Source of the DNA: Thiomicrospira microaerophila
GTDB lineage: Bacteria > Pseudomonadota > Gammaproteobacteria > Thiomicrospirales > Thiomicrospiraceae
Assembly: GCF_000934765.1 (NCBI RefSeq)
Contig: NZ_JYNN01000028.1
Coordinates: forward strand, 1-36,465
Direction: 5' to 3'
Length of the DNA: 36,465 nucleotides
The notes beneath the pieces were generated by a model. That model worked only from the letters and a program-made list of their open reading frames with translations. It made no database searches and was not told the DNA's origin. Each line of letters begins with the position of its first letter. Positions within the stretch are counted from its first letter, which is position 1. The position numbers and the translations under genes are program-made. Shown piece after piece: positions 25,435-35,123 of this stretch.

Positions 25435-26559
25435 ATGAAAATTTGTATTTTAGGCACTGGGTTTGCGGCCTTAACCGCCATTAAAGAAACCCGAAAGCGC
25501 CTACCCAATGCGCAAATACAAGTGATTGGTCCATGCAAGGAATTAATATACTATCCCAGCCTGATTTGGATGCCCTCCGGCTTGCGCCAGGCTGATGACT
25601 TACGTATTGATCTTCACAATTTCTTTAATCGACAAAGAGTTGAGTTTATTCAAGCCAGCGTAACAGGCCTTTCAGCTGATGGACGTAGCGTACAAACCGA
25701 TCAAGGCGAATTTGATAATGAGGGTTTAATTATTGCCAGCGGTGGGCGATTTATTAAAAAACTGCCGGGGATTGAACACGCCATCACCCCTTGTGAAGGT
25801 ATACCCGCCGCTCAACACATCACTGACCGACTCAAAGGCATGGACTCTGGTACGATTGCAATCGGTTTTGGCGGCAACCCCAACGAACCAGCGGCTATGC
25901 GCGGCGGGCCGATGTTTGAATTTTTATTTGGCATTGACACCCTGCTGCGTCAACAAGGTCGTCGTGACAAGTTCAAGCTTGTTTTCTTTAACCCCGCCTC
26001 TGAACCTGGCAAACGACTAGGTGATAAATTCCCTGAAAAACTAAAAGTCATGCTCGCTAAAAAAGGCATTGAAAGCCATTTAGGACACAAGGTAGTTGGT
26101 TTTGAAGCCAATAAGGTCAAAACCGAAGGCGGCGAGTTGGATGCCGATTTGATTTTGTTTATGCCTGGGATGACAGGGCCCGCTTGGCTGGATAATACCG
26201 CGCTACCAAAATCGGCAGGCGGCATGATTAAAGCCGATAACGATGCGCGGGTTAAAGGCATGGACAAAGTGTATGTAGCTGGTGACGCGGGTAGCTTTGA
26301 GGGCCCTGCATGGCAACCCAAACAAGCACACGCCGCCGATATTCAAGCGAAAACCGCTGCACATAACCTAACGGTTGATTTTGAAGCTAAAGGCGAAAAA
26401 ATACAAATCAAACACGAGTTAATTTGCATTGTCGACACCCTTAGCCATGGCATGTTGATTCGCCGCACCGAATCTGGCACATTGATGCTACCGCCCTGCC
26501 GCTTGATGCATTATGCTAAACGTTTTTTTGAGGGCTGGTATTTACGCCAATACCGTTAA
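25435..26559 (+). CDS. Sulfide:quinone oxidoreductase-like FAD-dependent pyridine-nucleotide-disulfide family enzyme
   Basis: A 374-residue flavoprotein: FAD-binding GTGFAALTAI at the N terminus, IIASGGRF closing the first Rossmann fold, and YVAGDAGSFEGPAWQPKQ, the C-terminal FAD-contact motif. Cysteines that could serve in SQR chemistry are Cys120 (TPCEGIP), Cys331 (LICIVD) and Cys355 (PPCRLM). SQR oxidises sulfide and reduces quinone at the cytoplasmic membrane; flavocytochrome c sulfide dehydrogenase is excluded by lack of a signal peptide. The LMHYAKRFFEGWYL tail could be the membrane-associating amphipathic helix. The SQR subtype is uncertain, and other NDH-2-like functions remain possible. 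Confidence 0.72.
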   Translation: MKICILGTGFAALTAIKETRKRLPNAQIQVIGPCKELIYYPSLIWMPSGLRQADDLRIDLHNFFNRQRVEFIQASVTGLSADGRSVQTDQGEFDNEGLIIASGGRFIKKLPGIEHAITPCEGIPAAQHITDRLKGMDSGTIAIGFGGNPNEPAAMRGGPMFEFLFGIDTLLRQQGRRDKFKLVFFNPASEPGKRLGDKFPEKLKVMLAKKGIESHLGHKVVGFEANKVKTEGGELDADLILFMPGMTGPAWLDNTALPKSAGGMIKADNDARVKGMDKVYVAGDAGSFEGPAWQPKQAHAADIQAKTAAHNLTVDFEAKGEKIQIKHELICIVDTLSHGMLIRRTESGTLMLPPCRLMHYAKRFFEGWYLRQYR

Positions 26560-26581
26560 TCTACACACCTACTTGGCCGTG

Positions 26582-26645
26582 GCAATCTCTTGTCGACTCG
26601 ACATACCCTTGTGAGATTGCCGCGTCACTGCGCGCCTCGCAATGA
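26582..26645. repeat. REP-like inverted repeat (CGCAATGAC family)
   Basis: GGCAATCTC (26582-) pairs with GAGATTGCC (-26618), followed by GCGTCACTGCGCGCCTCGCAATGAC, related to the right arm of the repeat at 201-280. It occupies the convergent spacer between the SQR-like gene and the DUF3087 gene. Confidence 0.6.
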
Positions 26646-26724
26646 CCGTTTTTTCTCAATTTAATGACAGTGATGCACAGCGTAGGAACAAGGCCAAGAT
26701 TACTTTTGACTCTCTGAGCTTGGA

Positions 26725-27255
26725 TTATTCAACCTTCTTGTCAGCTATCAGGTTTTTTAGCTTGGCTAGCTCAAAACTTGTTTGGTCAGTATCCAAGCCC
26801 TGTTGTTGCATTTTGGCCTCAAGTGCGTCGCGTTCAACTTTTAAGTCAATAAGACCGCTGGTGTTTTGCTCTAGTGTGTACATTTGGGTGATACCTAGGT
26901 GATAAAAACGCATGATTTTCATCGCTTCGGCATCGCCTGCTTCAACTTTTTCTTGCAACGGCTTCATCGCATTGGTGATGTGCATTAAGCTGCGTTTTAA
27001 TTTCCAGCCATACATCGCCTCCGTCATCCAAGGTTTGTCTTTAAAAAACTTAGCGGTAATCCAAAAAACCAGGATTAAGCCAAACATCGCGCCGATAATT
27101 TGCAAGGTCAGTGGGTTGACCGGATCATCAAACAAGCTATAAAAGCCATAAGAACTGACAAAACCAACGACAATAAACAACCCCATAATACGCAAGGTGG
27201 CATTACGGGTATTTGTGCGGTAAACCTTTGGATCTATCTCTTGAATCTGAAACAT
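26725..27255 (-). CDS. DUF3087 family membrane protein
   Basis: A 176-residue protein opening MFQIQEIDPKVYRTNT, the conserved start of DUF3087. Two membrane helices (about 25-45 and 55-78) precede a long cytoplasmic helical tail (about 95-176). The function is unknown. The start at 27255 is chosen for its AGAGGAG ribosome-binding site; an 11-codon upstream extension overlaps the preceding gene. Only 10 bp separate it from the SlyD-like gene, so the two are probably cotranscribed. Confidence 0.8.
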   Translation of the reverse strand: MFQIQEIDPKVYRTNTRNATLRIMGLFIVVGFVSSYGFYSLFDDPVNPLTLQIIGAMFGLILVFWITAKFFKDKPWMTEAMYGWKLKRSLMHITNAMKPLQEKVEAGDAEAMKIMRFYHLGITQMYTLEQNTSGLIDLKVERDALEAKMQQQGLDTDQTSFELAKLKNLIADKKVE

Positions 27256-27265
27256 ATACGCTCCT

Positions 27266-27691
27266 CTATTCAACTGACACAATTTCAACTTTATAATGTA
27301 AACGTTTACCGGCTAGTGGGTGATTGCCATCAAGATACACCTTATCGCCGACAATTTTGGTGATGCGGAAGTTTATTGGGTTACCGTCTGGGTCTTGGGT
27401 TTCAACCACATTACCTTCGGTTAAATCGACATTATCGTCAAAGTTTTCAGGGCTGGCGACAACGATTAAATCGTCCGTTTCATAGCCATAACCCTTTTCA
27501 GGCTCTATCGTGACTTTGGCTTCAAAACCGGCTTCTTCGCCAGCTAAAAAGTCTTCTAAACCTTCAATAATTTCTTCTTCACCGTGAATATACACCACCG
27601 GTGCAATATCGTAGGTTGAATCTAACAATTTACCGTCATCACCTTTTAACTCATAGTGAAACGTAACCTTAGCTCCATTTTTTACGCGCAT
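27266..27691 (-). CDS. FKBP-type peptidyl-prolyl isomerase, SlyD-like
   Basis: A 141-residue protein with an FKBP fold interrupted by an insert-in-flap domain (about residues 68-120) and the family ending DGNHPLAGKRLHYKVEIVSV. The GLEDFLAGEEAGF segment matches SlyD/FklB-like members. The metal-binding His/Cys-rich tail of E. coli SlyD is missing; the protein stops just after the FKBP core. It catalyses proline isomerisation and acts as a chaperone in the cytoplasm. It heads a probable two-gene operon with the DUF3087 gene. Confidence 0.88.
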   Translation of the reverse strand: MRVKNGAKVTFHYELKGDDGKLLDSTYDIAPVVYIHGEEEIIEGLEDFLAGEEAGFEAKVTIEPEKGYGYETDDLIVVASPENFDDNVDLTEGNVVETQDPDGNPINFRITKIVGDKVYLDGNHPLAGKRLHYKVEIVSVE

Positions 27692-27720
27692 TGTGCTGCC
27701 CTCAAATTTAATATCAATGG

Positions 27721-27886
27721 TAACCCGGATGCTTCATAAAGTTCACGCGCCCTCGCTTGTCTATTGATTTCCCAACACTTTTTTCTCAGTCGGCTGTATG
27801 AATAACTACAGCTCTCCTTCGAAAAAAGCACTGGAAAACCAATATCCTGCGCGATCATCACGTGAATTTATGAAACATCCGGGTTA
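27721..27886. mobile_element. 166-bp element with ~26-bp imperfect terminal inverted repeats (MITE-like)
   Basis: The left end TAACCCGGATGCTTCATAAA (27721-) matches the inverse of the right end (27861-27886) with one substitution and one extra base across 26 positions. The interior contains GCTGTA/TACAGC around an 8-base loop and no coding capacity. It fills the divergent spacer between slyD and dnaQ and is similar in length to, but different in sequence from, the element at 25254-25418. A solo end lies at 15757-15776. Confidence 0.65.
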
Positions 27887-27920
27887 AAATGAACGCTATT
27901 TTAACCTATGTGAGCTTACT

Positions 27921-28616
27921 ATGCGTCAGATTATCCTCGATACAGAAACCACAGGCATTGACCCCAAACAAGGGCATCGTATTATTGAAATTGGTTGTGT
28001 GGAGTTGATTAATCGAAAACTGACCCATCAACACTACCACCAATACATTCACCCCGAGCGCGAAGTCGAGCAAGAAGCGATTAATGTGCATGGTATTACC
28101 AATGAGTTTTTGACTGACAAACCGGTATTCTCAGCGGTGGTTGAGGCGTTTATGCACTTTGTTCAAGGGGCTGAATTGATTATTCACAACGCGCCCTTCG
28201 ATGTGGGCTTTATCAATCATGAACTCTCATTATTGCCTAACAATCCCTGGGGCAAGATTGAAGACCATTGCAAAATCACCGACACCCTAAAAATGGCGCG
28301 CAAGACCTATCCTGGGCAACGTAACTCATTGGATGCGTTGTGCAAACGTTTAGGGGTAGATAACTCAGGGCGTGAATTGCATGGCGCACTCCTCGACTCC
28401 GAGATTTTAGCTGATGTATATTTAATGATGACCGGCGGTCAGGTTAAACTGAGTTTGGCGGCGGATAATGCCGAACAAAAACAGACCTATGAGCGAAAAT
28501 CGCTTGAACAACGCGCGCCTTTACGCATTATTCAAGCGAGTCAGCAAGAACTCGATCAACATCAAGCTTATCTTGCCAAGCTGTTCAAAGACCAGGAAAA
28601 CCCCGTTATTTGGTAA
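27921..28616 (+). CDS. dnaQ: DNA polymerase III epsilon subunit (3'-5' proofreading exonuclease)
   Basis: A 231-residue DEDDh exonuclease: ExoI DTETTG with Asp7 and Glu9, ExoII in HNAPFDVGFINHEL, and ExoIII in HGALLDSEILADVY with the catalytic His and Asp. A linker and a short C-terminal region that would contact the alpha subunit (DnaE) follow. The length (E. coli 243) is normal. rnhA, the usual divergent partner, is not adjacent; an inverted-repeat element lies upstream instead. The gene overlaps the convergent symporter gene by 11 bp. Confidence 0.92.
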   Translation: MRQIILDTETTGIDPKQGHRIIEIGCVELINRKLTHQHYHQYIHPEREVEQEAINVHGITNEFLTDKPVFSAVVEAFMHFVQGAELIIHNAPFDVGFINHELSLLPNNPWGKIEDHCKITDTLKMARKTYPGQRNSLDALCKRLGVDNSGRELHGALLDSEILADVYLMMTGGQVKLSLAADNAEQKQTYERKSLEQRAPLRIIQASQQELDQHQAYLAKLFKDQENPVIW

Positions 28617-28620
28617 CGGG
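28602..28620. terminator. Bidirectional hairpin spanning the convergent dnaQ and symporter stops
   Basis: CCCGTTA/TAACGGG with a 5-base loop. The TAA stop of dnaQ (28614-28616) and that of the symporter (28606-28608 on the other strand) form part of the two arms. On the minus strand it is followed by GGTTTT, giving a short T run; on the plus strand the tail is TTCTGTTTGG. Confidence 0.55.
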
Positions 28621-29904
28621 TTCTGTTTGGCTGTTTGATGACTCGGCGTTCAACTCGCTGTAAAAATGAGTTTCACCTTCGGTGCGGGCAATCACCACCG
28701 CCCCCACCGAATCACTAAAGATGTTAACCGATGTTCGCATCATATCCAGCAGCCGATCCACTACCAATAAAATACCCAAGGCTTCTATAGGCAAGCCCAC
28801 CGCCAGCAAAATCACACTAATGGCCACCAAACTTGCTGAAGGAATCCCTGCCACACCAATCGAGGTAGCCAAAGCCAAAATTACCACCAACAACTGCTGC
28901 GTCCAAGTTAAATCAACACCAAATAACTGGGCAATAAACAACACCGCTACGCATTCATACAGGGCGGTACCGTTCATATTGACCGTCGCCCCCAGGGGTA
29001 ATACAAAACTGGTGACACGGTTGGATACGCCTGCACGGCGCTCGACGTTCGACATGGTGACCGGCAAGGTCGAGGCCGATGAACTGGTGGAAAAAGCGGT
29101 TAAAAGCGCGGGCATCATCGCTTTATAGTGCAGCCAAGGGTTTTGAATTTTACCGACAAACTTGAGTAGCAGCGCCATCACCACGATAAAATGCAAACCC
29201 AAGGCCAACACCACGGTGAAAAAGAACCAAGCCAAATTACCAAATTGATCAAAGCCAGTTCGCGCCACCGAGGCCGCGACCAACCCAAACACCCCATAGG
29301 GTGCGAACTTCATCACCAGGTTCGTGATTTTCATCATCACATCAAACACCGCCTGCCAAAAGTCATGCATGACTTCTCGCGGCCGCCCGGTCAACTGCGT
29401 CATAAAAAAGCCAAACAAAATACTAAAGAAAATCAAACCCAGCATTTGCATTTCGACAGCGGCTTTAAAAATATTATCCGGAATCATTCGAATAAAAATT
29501 TCAGCAATGTCACCCATGCCTTTGCCTTCAACTGCCGACATCAATTGCATATTGGTTTCCAGCACCGGCACTTCCGCTTGCCCCGCACCCGGCTTGATAA
29601 TATTCACCAACGCTAAACCTATCAAGATGGCAATGAGTCCTGTTATGGCGTAATAGCCCAGGGTTTTAAGCCCAATGCGACTAAAGCCTTGCTGACCGCC
29701 AATATTGCTGACCCCAATAATAATCGCCGACACCACTAACGGGATAACAATCATTTTGAGCGCATTCAAAAATAAAGTGCCGATAAAATCATAAATGGCT
29801 ACCCAACTAATGCCAATAATCGTTGCGCTCACACCCGTTGCGCTACCCATTAGCGCCGCCAATACTAAAGCGATTAAAATTTGCCAATGCAATGCAAGCT
29901 TCAT
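28606..29904 (-). CDS. Dicarboxylate/amino acid:cation symporter (DAACS family, GltP/DctA-like)
   Basis: A 432-residue inner-membrane transporter. Family marks are the serine-rich hairpin STSSSASTLPVT, the cation-site helix NMNGTALYE, the second hairpin AGIPSAS and the transport helix DRLLDMMRTSVNIFSD. Eight helices and two re-entrant loops are expected. It would import C4-dicarboxylates or glutamate/aspartate with Na+ or H+. The ASP-binding arginine appears in the DMMRTSVN segment, but amino acid versus dicarboxylate preference cannot be told apart safely. The GAGGAG ribosome-binding site is ideal. It appears monocistronic, between two terminators. Confidence 0.88.
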   Translation of the reverse strand: MKLALHWQILIALVLAALMGSATGVSATIIGISWVAIYDFIGTLFLNALKMIVIPLVVSAIIIGVSNIGGQQGFSRIGLKTLGYYAITGLIAILIGLALVNIIKPGAGQAEVPVLETNMQLMSAVEGKGMGDIAEIFIRMIPDNIFKAAVEMQMLGLIFFSILFGFFMTQLTGRPREVMHDFWQAVFDVMMKITNLVMKFAPYGVFGLVAASVARTGFDQFGNLAWFFFTVVLALGLHFIVVMALLLKFVGKIQNPWLHYKAMMPALLTAFSTSSSASTLPVTMSNVERRAGVSNRVTSFVLPLGATVNMNGTALYECVAVLFIAQLFGVDLTWTQQLLVVILALATSIGVAGIPSASLVAISVILLAVGLPIEALGILLVVDRLLDMMRTSVNIFSDSVGAVVIARTEGETHFYSELNAESSNSQTEPVTK

Positions 29905-29942
29905 CGTTTTACTCCTCGTTTTTTCTCAATCCTTAAAACAAA

Positions 29943-29963
29943 AAAAGCGCACAAGGCGCTTTT
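29943..29963 (-). terminator. Intrinsic terminator of the argG-pgpA-rhodanese operon
   Basis: AAAAGCGC/GCGCTTTT with a 5-base loop, followed on the minus strand by a T7 run, 13 bp beyond the rhodanese stop at 29977. Confidence 0.8.
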
Positions 29964-29976
29964 AATTTATTTCCCA

Positions 29977-30273
29977 TCACACATCGGGGCACTGGTACCA
30001 AGCCATCGACGGCCCAAGATTATGCACACTGGCAAAACCTTGTCCCATTAAGATTTGTTGCGCCATATACGAACGCTGACCAGAACGACAGAAAACAATA
30101 ACGGGTAAATCTTTGTTTAGTTTCTGCCCTGCCACCTGATCAATTTCATGCAACGGAATATTAATGGCACCGGGGATTGGCTCCATCATACACTCCTGCG
30201 GTGTCCGCACGTCCACCAACTGACCTTGATGGTCTTTAACTAAAGCCTTTGCTTGCTCACAAGGGATAAACAT
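29977..30273 (-). CDS. Single-domain rhodanese (sulfurtransferase)
   Basis: A 98-residue cytoplasmic protein of one rhodanese domain. The persulfide-forming cysteine lies in the loop FCRSGQRS, and the N-terminal LVDVRTPQEC matches the conserved VDVRxxxE motif. Such proteins pass sulfane sulfur to acceptors. The start at 30273 is chosen because GGAG stands six bases before its ATG; the frame opens four codons earlier at a TTG that overlaps this site. It ends the argG-pgpA operon, 37 bp after pgpA. Confidence 0.85.
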   Translation of the reverse strand: MFIPCEQAKALVKDHQGQLVDVRTPQECMMEPIPGAINIPLHEIDQVAGQKLNKDLPVIVFCRSGQRSYMAQQILMGQGFASVHNLGPSMAWYQCPDV

Positions 30274-30310
30274 GCACGTCTCCAATCCGAAAATAGCGCT
30301 AATGTAACGC

Positions 30311-30802
30311 TTAAGCGCTAAAAAAACTAATATAAATAATCCATACCCCTATAAGGGCAAATAGAGCGGCGACGATATCATCGAGCATAATGCCAAATCC
30401 ACCCGAAACGCGGCGATCCAGCCAACCAATTGGCCAAGGCTTGATAATATCAAAAAACCGAAACAAACCAAACGCTAACAGCCACCACAACCAGGCCTGG
30501 TCGGGTAGCAGTAATAAAACCAACCAAATGCCAACAAACTCATCCCAAACGATGCCGCCATGATCATGCACACCGACCATCTCAGCGGCACGACCACAAA
30601 TCCAACTGCCGGCAAACAAGCCGATGACAAACACCACCCAGGCCAAAATCGGCGCATAGACCACCAAAGGAATAAACAGCAGCCAACCGAGCAAGGTACC
30701 CCAGGTACCCGGTGCCTTGCGGGCTAAACCAGAGCCAAAACCAAAACCCAGCATCAGCGCGGGGTGTTGCTTTAACTCTGACCAGCTTGGTATAGTCGAC
30801 AT
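30311..30802 (-). CDS. pgpA: Phosphatidylglycerophosphatase A
   Basis: A 163-residue inner-membrane phosphatase that removes the 3-phosphate from phosphatidylglycerol phosphate. Conserved KAPGTWGT near residue 30, DEFVGIW around residue 87, LFRFFDIIKPWPIGWLDR and the C-terminal GIMLDDIVAA are all present, with four hydrophobic helices. It follows argG by 11 bp on the same strand. A CCAGGCCTGG palindrome lies inside the gene at 30491. Together with psd, encoded divergently from argG, it gives a small phospholipid group. Confidence 0.9.
   Translation of the reverse strand: MSTIPSWSELKQHPALMLGFGFGSGLARKAPGTWGTLLGWLLFIPLVVYAPILAWVVFVIGLFAGSWICGRAAEMVGVHDHGGIVWDEFVGIWLVLLLLPDQAWLWWLLAFGLFRFFDIIKPWPIGWLDRRVSGGFGIMLDDIVAALFALIGVWIIYISFFSA
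30491..30500. repeat. Iterated palindrome core CCAGGCCTGG
   Basis: AACCAGGCCTGGTC (30489-30502), 13 of 14 bases of the extended form, inside pgpA; read on the minus strand as D-Q-A-W-L. Confidence 0.7.
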
Positions 30803-30813
30803 CTAGCGAACGA

Positions 30814-32031
30814 TTACTTAGCTTGACGCTTACGCGCTGCAATCCGCAAACGCAGCGCATTTAACTTAATAAAGCCTTCCGCATCTTTTTGGTTATAAGC
30901 GCCCTTGTCATCTTCAAAGGTCGCGATTGACTCATCAAACAAACTGTCTGATTCAGACTTGCGCCCGACCACGATCACATTCCCCTTATAAAGCTTCAAG
31001 CGCACTACGCCATTGACCACTGTTTGTGATTTATCAATCGCCGCTTGCAACATTTCACGCTCAGGGCTAAACCAGAAGCCGTTATACACTAACTTAGCAT
31101 AACGCGGCATCAGCTCATCTTTTAAATGCGCGGCTTCGCGGTCTAGGGTAATAGATTCAATCGCACGATGTGCCTTGATCATAATCGTACCCGCTGGGGT
31201 TTCATAACAACCACGAGATTTCATGCCTACAAAACGGTTTTCAACTAAATCATCGCGTCCAATACCATTGGCGCCACCGATTTTGTTTAGCTCGGCCATA
31301 ATCGTTGCTGGCGACAACGCTTGGCCATTTAACGCAACAATATCGCCCTTCTCATAGGTTAGCTCAATATAAGTCGGCTCATTCGGTGCATTTTCTGGTG
31401 ACACTGACCAACGCCACATAGATTCTTCTGGCTCGGACCATGGATCTTCCAGCACGCCACCTTCATACGAAATGTGAAGTAAGTTGGCATCCATTGAGTA
31501 AGGTGATTTTTTGCCTTTTTTATTTTCAATCGCAATATTGTGCTCTTCCGCATAGGTCATTAACTTTTCACGCGAGTTCAAATCCCACTCACGCCAAGGC
31601 GCAATCACTCTAACATCAGGCATTAGCGCATAGGCACCCAGCTCAAAACGCACTTGGTCGTTTCCTTTGCCCGTCGCGCCATGAGAAATCGCATCGGCAT
31701 TCACATCTTTCGCAATCTCAACCAAACGCTTGGCAATTAAGGGGCGTGCAATCGAGGTACCTAGCAAATATTCGCCTTCATAAATCGCATTGGCACGGAA
31801 CATCGGGAATACAAAATCACGCGCAAATTCTTCACGCAAATCTTCAATGAAAATTTCTTTAATCCCCATCGCTTGGGCTTTAGCACGCGCTGGCTCCACT
31901 TCTTCACCCTGACCAATATCCGCGGTAAAGGTCACCACTTCACATTGATACTCATCCTGTAACCATTTAGCGATAATCGAGGTATCTAAGCCGCCTGAAT
32001 AGGCTAACACTACTTTTTTAACTTGTGACAT
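30814..32031 (-). CDS. argG: Argininosuccinate synthase
   Basis: A 405-residue enzyme that joins citrulline and aspartate using ATP, the penultimate step of arginine synthesis. The P-loop-like AYSGGLDTS is at residues 9-17, with [15 protein letters not shown] for citrulline/ATP binding and [14 protein letters not shown] later. Length and motifs match the bacterial type I enzyme. An AAGGAAG ribosome-binding site precedes the ATG. It heads the argG-pgpA-rhodanese operon. I could not find a convincing ARG box in the 126-bp divergent spacer. Confidence 0.95.
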   Translation of the reverse strand: MSQVKKVVLAYSGGLDTSIIAKWLQDEYQCEVVTFTADIGQGEEVEPARAKAQAMGIKEIFIEDLREEFARDFVFPMFRANAIYEGEYLLGTSIARPLIAKRLVEIAKDVNADAISHGATGKGNDQVRFELGAYALMPDVRVIAPWREWDLNSREKLMTYAEEHNIAIENKKGKKSPYSMDANLLHISYEGGVLEDPWSEPEESMWRWSVSPENAPNEPTYIELTYEKGDIVALNGQALSPATIMAELNKIGGANGIGRDDLVENRFVGMKSRGCYETPAGTIMIKAHRAIESITLDREAAHLKDELMPRYAKLVYNGFWFSPEREMLQAAIDKSQTVVNGVVRLKLYKGNVIVVGRKSESDSLFDESIATFEDDKGAYNQKDAEGFIKLNALRLRIAARKRQAK

Positions 32032-32157
32032 TTTGCTTCCTTTTAAAATAATGAACCGAAAAATCGACTCAAGCCTATAAATTTGTGAAATTATACCTTA
32101 AAATCTTTGTTTTTAGGGCTTGAAGCAATAAGTCTTTTATTTAAAAAGGGGGCACAG

Positions 32158-33421
<1,264 letters not shown>

Positions 33422-33445
33422 ACCCAGACCATCCGCTCAAAAAGC

Positions 33446-33469
33446 CGGTGTTTGTAGGCTCAAACACCG
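33446..33469 (-). terminator. Intrinsic terminator of the phosphohexomutase gene
   Basis: CGGTGTTTG/CAAACACCG with a 6-base loop between the convergent glnB and phosphohexomutase genes. The T5 run follows only on the minus strand, so it serves mainly the latter. Confidence 0.7.
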
Positions 33470-33484
33470 CTTCTGGGCTGGTCA

Positions 33485-34984
33485 CTACTTCAAGTCGAAC
33501 AACCTAATAAAGCCAGACAAACGTTTTAAAATCCGTCCCACGCCCCCTTCCACATCCGACTCTACATTGAGCGCCATGACGGGATCGTGCAAGGATAAAC
33601 GTAACAAAAACCAGCCCCTTTCATCGTCCGCACAACATGAAACACGCAAACCCTCAACATTGTTGGGAACAAGATGCCAATCATCCTGCTCATTCAACCA
33701 CGCCGCAAGCGCGTCCAACACCGTTTGACCATAGGACTTAAAATCAACAGGCATGATCTGATAACGCACCTCTTCTGACTCAACCGGCTCTCTTAGCCCC
33801 GCGACTAAATCAGTCAACACACCCTGACGCATTTTCGCTTTTGCCAACTCAATTAACAATCGCGTAATCAAATACGCACCATCATCTAAAAAATAATTTT
33901 CTTGCAATGCGGCATGGCCTGATGTTTCTATCGCTAAAGGCGTAAAAATACCCAATTTATTAAGGCGAATCGCTTCATTAATCACATTTTTATAACCACG
34001 CTTAAAACGGTGATGCTTTCCTTTTAGCTGATTTTCAATAAAGTCGGTCAAACCATCTGCGGTAACCGAATCTGTTACGATCGTTGCACCAGGATGCTCT
34101 TTAAGTAAAATAGCCGATATCAGCGCAATCAATTTATTTCGGTTTAATGCTTGCCCCTCGGCATCAACCGCCGCACTGCGATCCACATCTGTATCAAAAA
34201 TAATGCCAAAATCAGCCTGATGGCAAAGCACCGCATCACGAATAGACTGCATCGCGCTGGCATCTTCAGGGTTAGGAACATGATTTGGAAAATGCCCATC
34301 CGGTTCAAGAAACTGACTACCCGCCGTATCCGCACCCAGCGGCCTCAGCACGCTGTCAACAAAAAAACCACCCGCACCATTACCCGCATCGACAATAATC
34401 TTAAGCCCTTTCAATGGCTGCAAATAATCAATGGGATGCGCGATACCTTGGCGTACTTTTTCAACCAGGCCTGCGGCATAAATCGCCATAAAATCAAATG
34501 AAGGGGGTGGCGCCACTCGACTCACCGGCACACACGCGGATGCCAGCGTTAGTATCTCAGCAATATCGTTTTTATTTAGCCCACCTTCAGCGACAAAAAA
34601 CTTAAATCCATTACGATTAAACGGCAGATGACTCGCCGTAATCATTATCGCGCCATCAAACTTTGGCGTTGCCTCTAGTGTCGACATAAACATCGCGGGG
34701 GTTGAAGCCAAACCAAAATCCACCACACTCGCCTGCTTAGCCATCAACCCTGCACATACCGCTTGACTTAACACCGGTCCGGATAAGCGCGAATCACGCC
34801 CTACCGAAACGCGCACTAACTCACAAGAAGGCGCTAAGCGCGCGGTCAACCAAATCGCAAACGCCTGACCGATCGCATTAGCCATGTCAACAGTTAAATT
34901 AACGGCCTCTCCCGCCACCCCATCAAGCACAACACCACGAATATCCGACCCATTTTGTAACTTAAACCAATCCACGCTACCCAT
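33485..34984 (-). CDS. Phosphomannomutase/phosphoglucomutase (alpha-D-phosphohexomutase)
   Basis: A 499-residue cytoplasmic enzyme of four domains. The phosphoserine is Ser118 in ITASHLPFNRNGFKF, the metal loop is DTDVDRSA and a sugar-binding loop near residue 340 reads IETSGHAAL. The C-terminal phosphate-binding segment GLRVSCCADDERGWFLLRLS is a variant of the usual RxSGTEP loop and lacks its canonical form. It would interconvert hexose 1- and 6-phosphates for polysaccharide precursors. At 499 residues it is longer than AlgC/ManB (about 460) and resembles the plant/cyanobacterial-type long group; substrate preference is not certain. AGGAGG precedes the start. Confidence 0.82.
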   Translation of the reverse strand: MGSVDWFKLQNGSDIRGVVLDGVAGEAVNLTVDMANAIGQAFAIWLTARLAPSCELVRVSVGRDSRLSGPVLSQAVCAGLMAKQASVVDFGLASTPAMFMSTLEATPKFDGAIMITASHLPFNRNGFKFFVAEGGLNKNDIAEILTLASACVPVSRVAPPPSFDFMAIYAAGLVEKVRQGIAHPIDYLQPLKGLKIIVDAGNGAGGFFVDSVLRPLGADTAGSQFLEPDGHFPNHVPNPEDASAMQSIRDAVLCHQADFGIIFDTDVDRSAAVDAEGQALNRNKLIALISAILLKEHPGATIVTDSVTADGLTDFIENQLKGKHHRFKRGYKNVINEAIRLNKLGIFTPLAIETSGHAALQENYFLDDGAYLITRLLIELAKAKMRQGVLTDLVAGLREPVESEEVRYQIMPVDFKSYGQTVLDALAAWLNEQDDWHLVPNNVEGLRVSCCADDERGWFLLRLSLHDPVMALNVESDVEGGVGRILKRLSGFIRLFDLK

Positions 34985-35078
34985 CTTAAAACCTCCTATT
35001 CAGCCTCTGGTTTATCACTATAACACACAGCCTAAAGACGGTGGTTAATAGAATAGGATAAGTGTTTAGTGAACAAAA

Positions 35079-35098
35079 AACCCCGCACTTGCGGGGTT
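35079..35098 (-). terminator. Intrinsic terminator after the clpB remnant
   Basis: AACCCCGC/GCGGGGTT with a 4-base loop and, on the minus strand, a T6 run. It ends 25 bp beyond the stop of the clpB 3' fragment and is probably the original clpB terminator. Confidence 0.8.
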
Positions 35099-35123
35099 GG
35101 GAGGGTTCGAGGTAACTAACTCG

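Noticed and set aside
30274-30285. TTG start four codons upstream for the rhodanese
   Set aside because: The GGAG ribosome-binding site overlaps those codons and is correctly spaced for the ATG at 30273.
32032-32157. Possible ARG box between argG and psd
   Set aside because: The spacer is AT-rich, but no convincing TGAAT/ATTCA pair with the right spacing was found.
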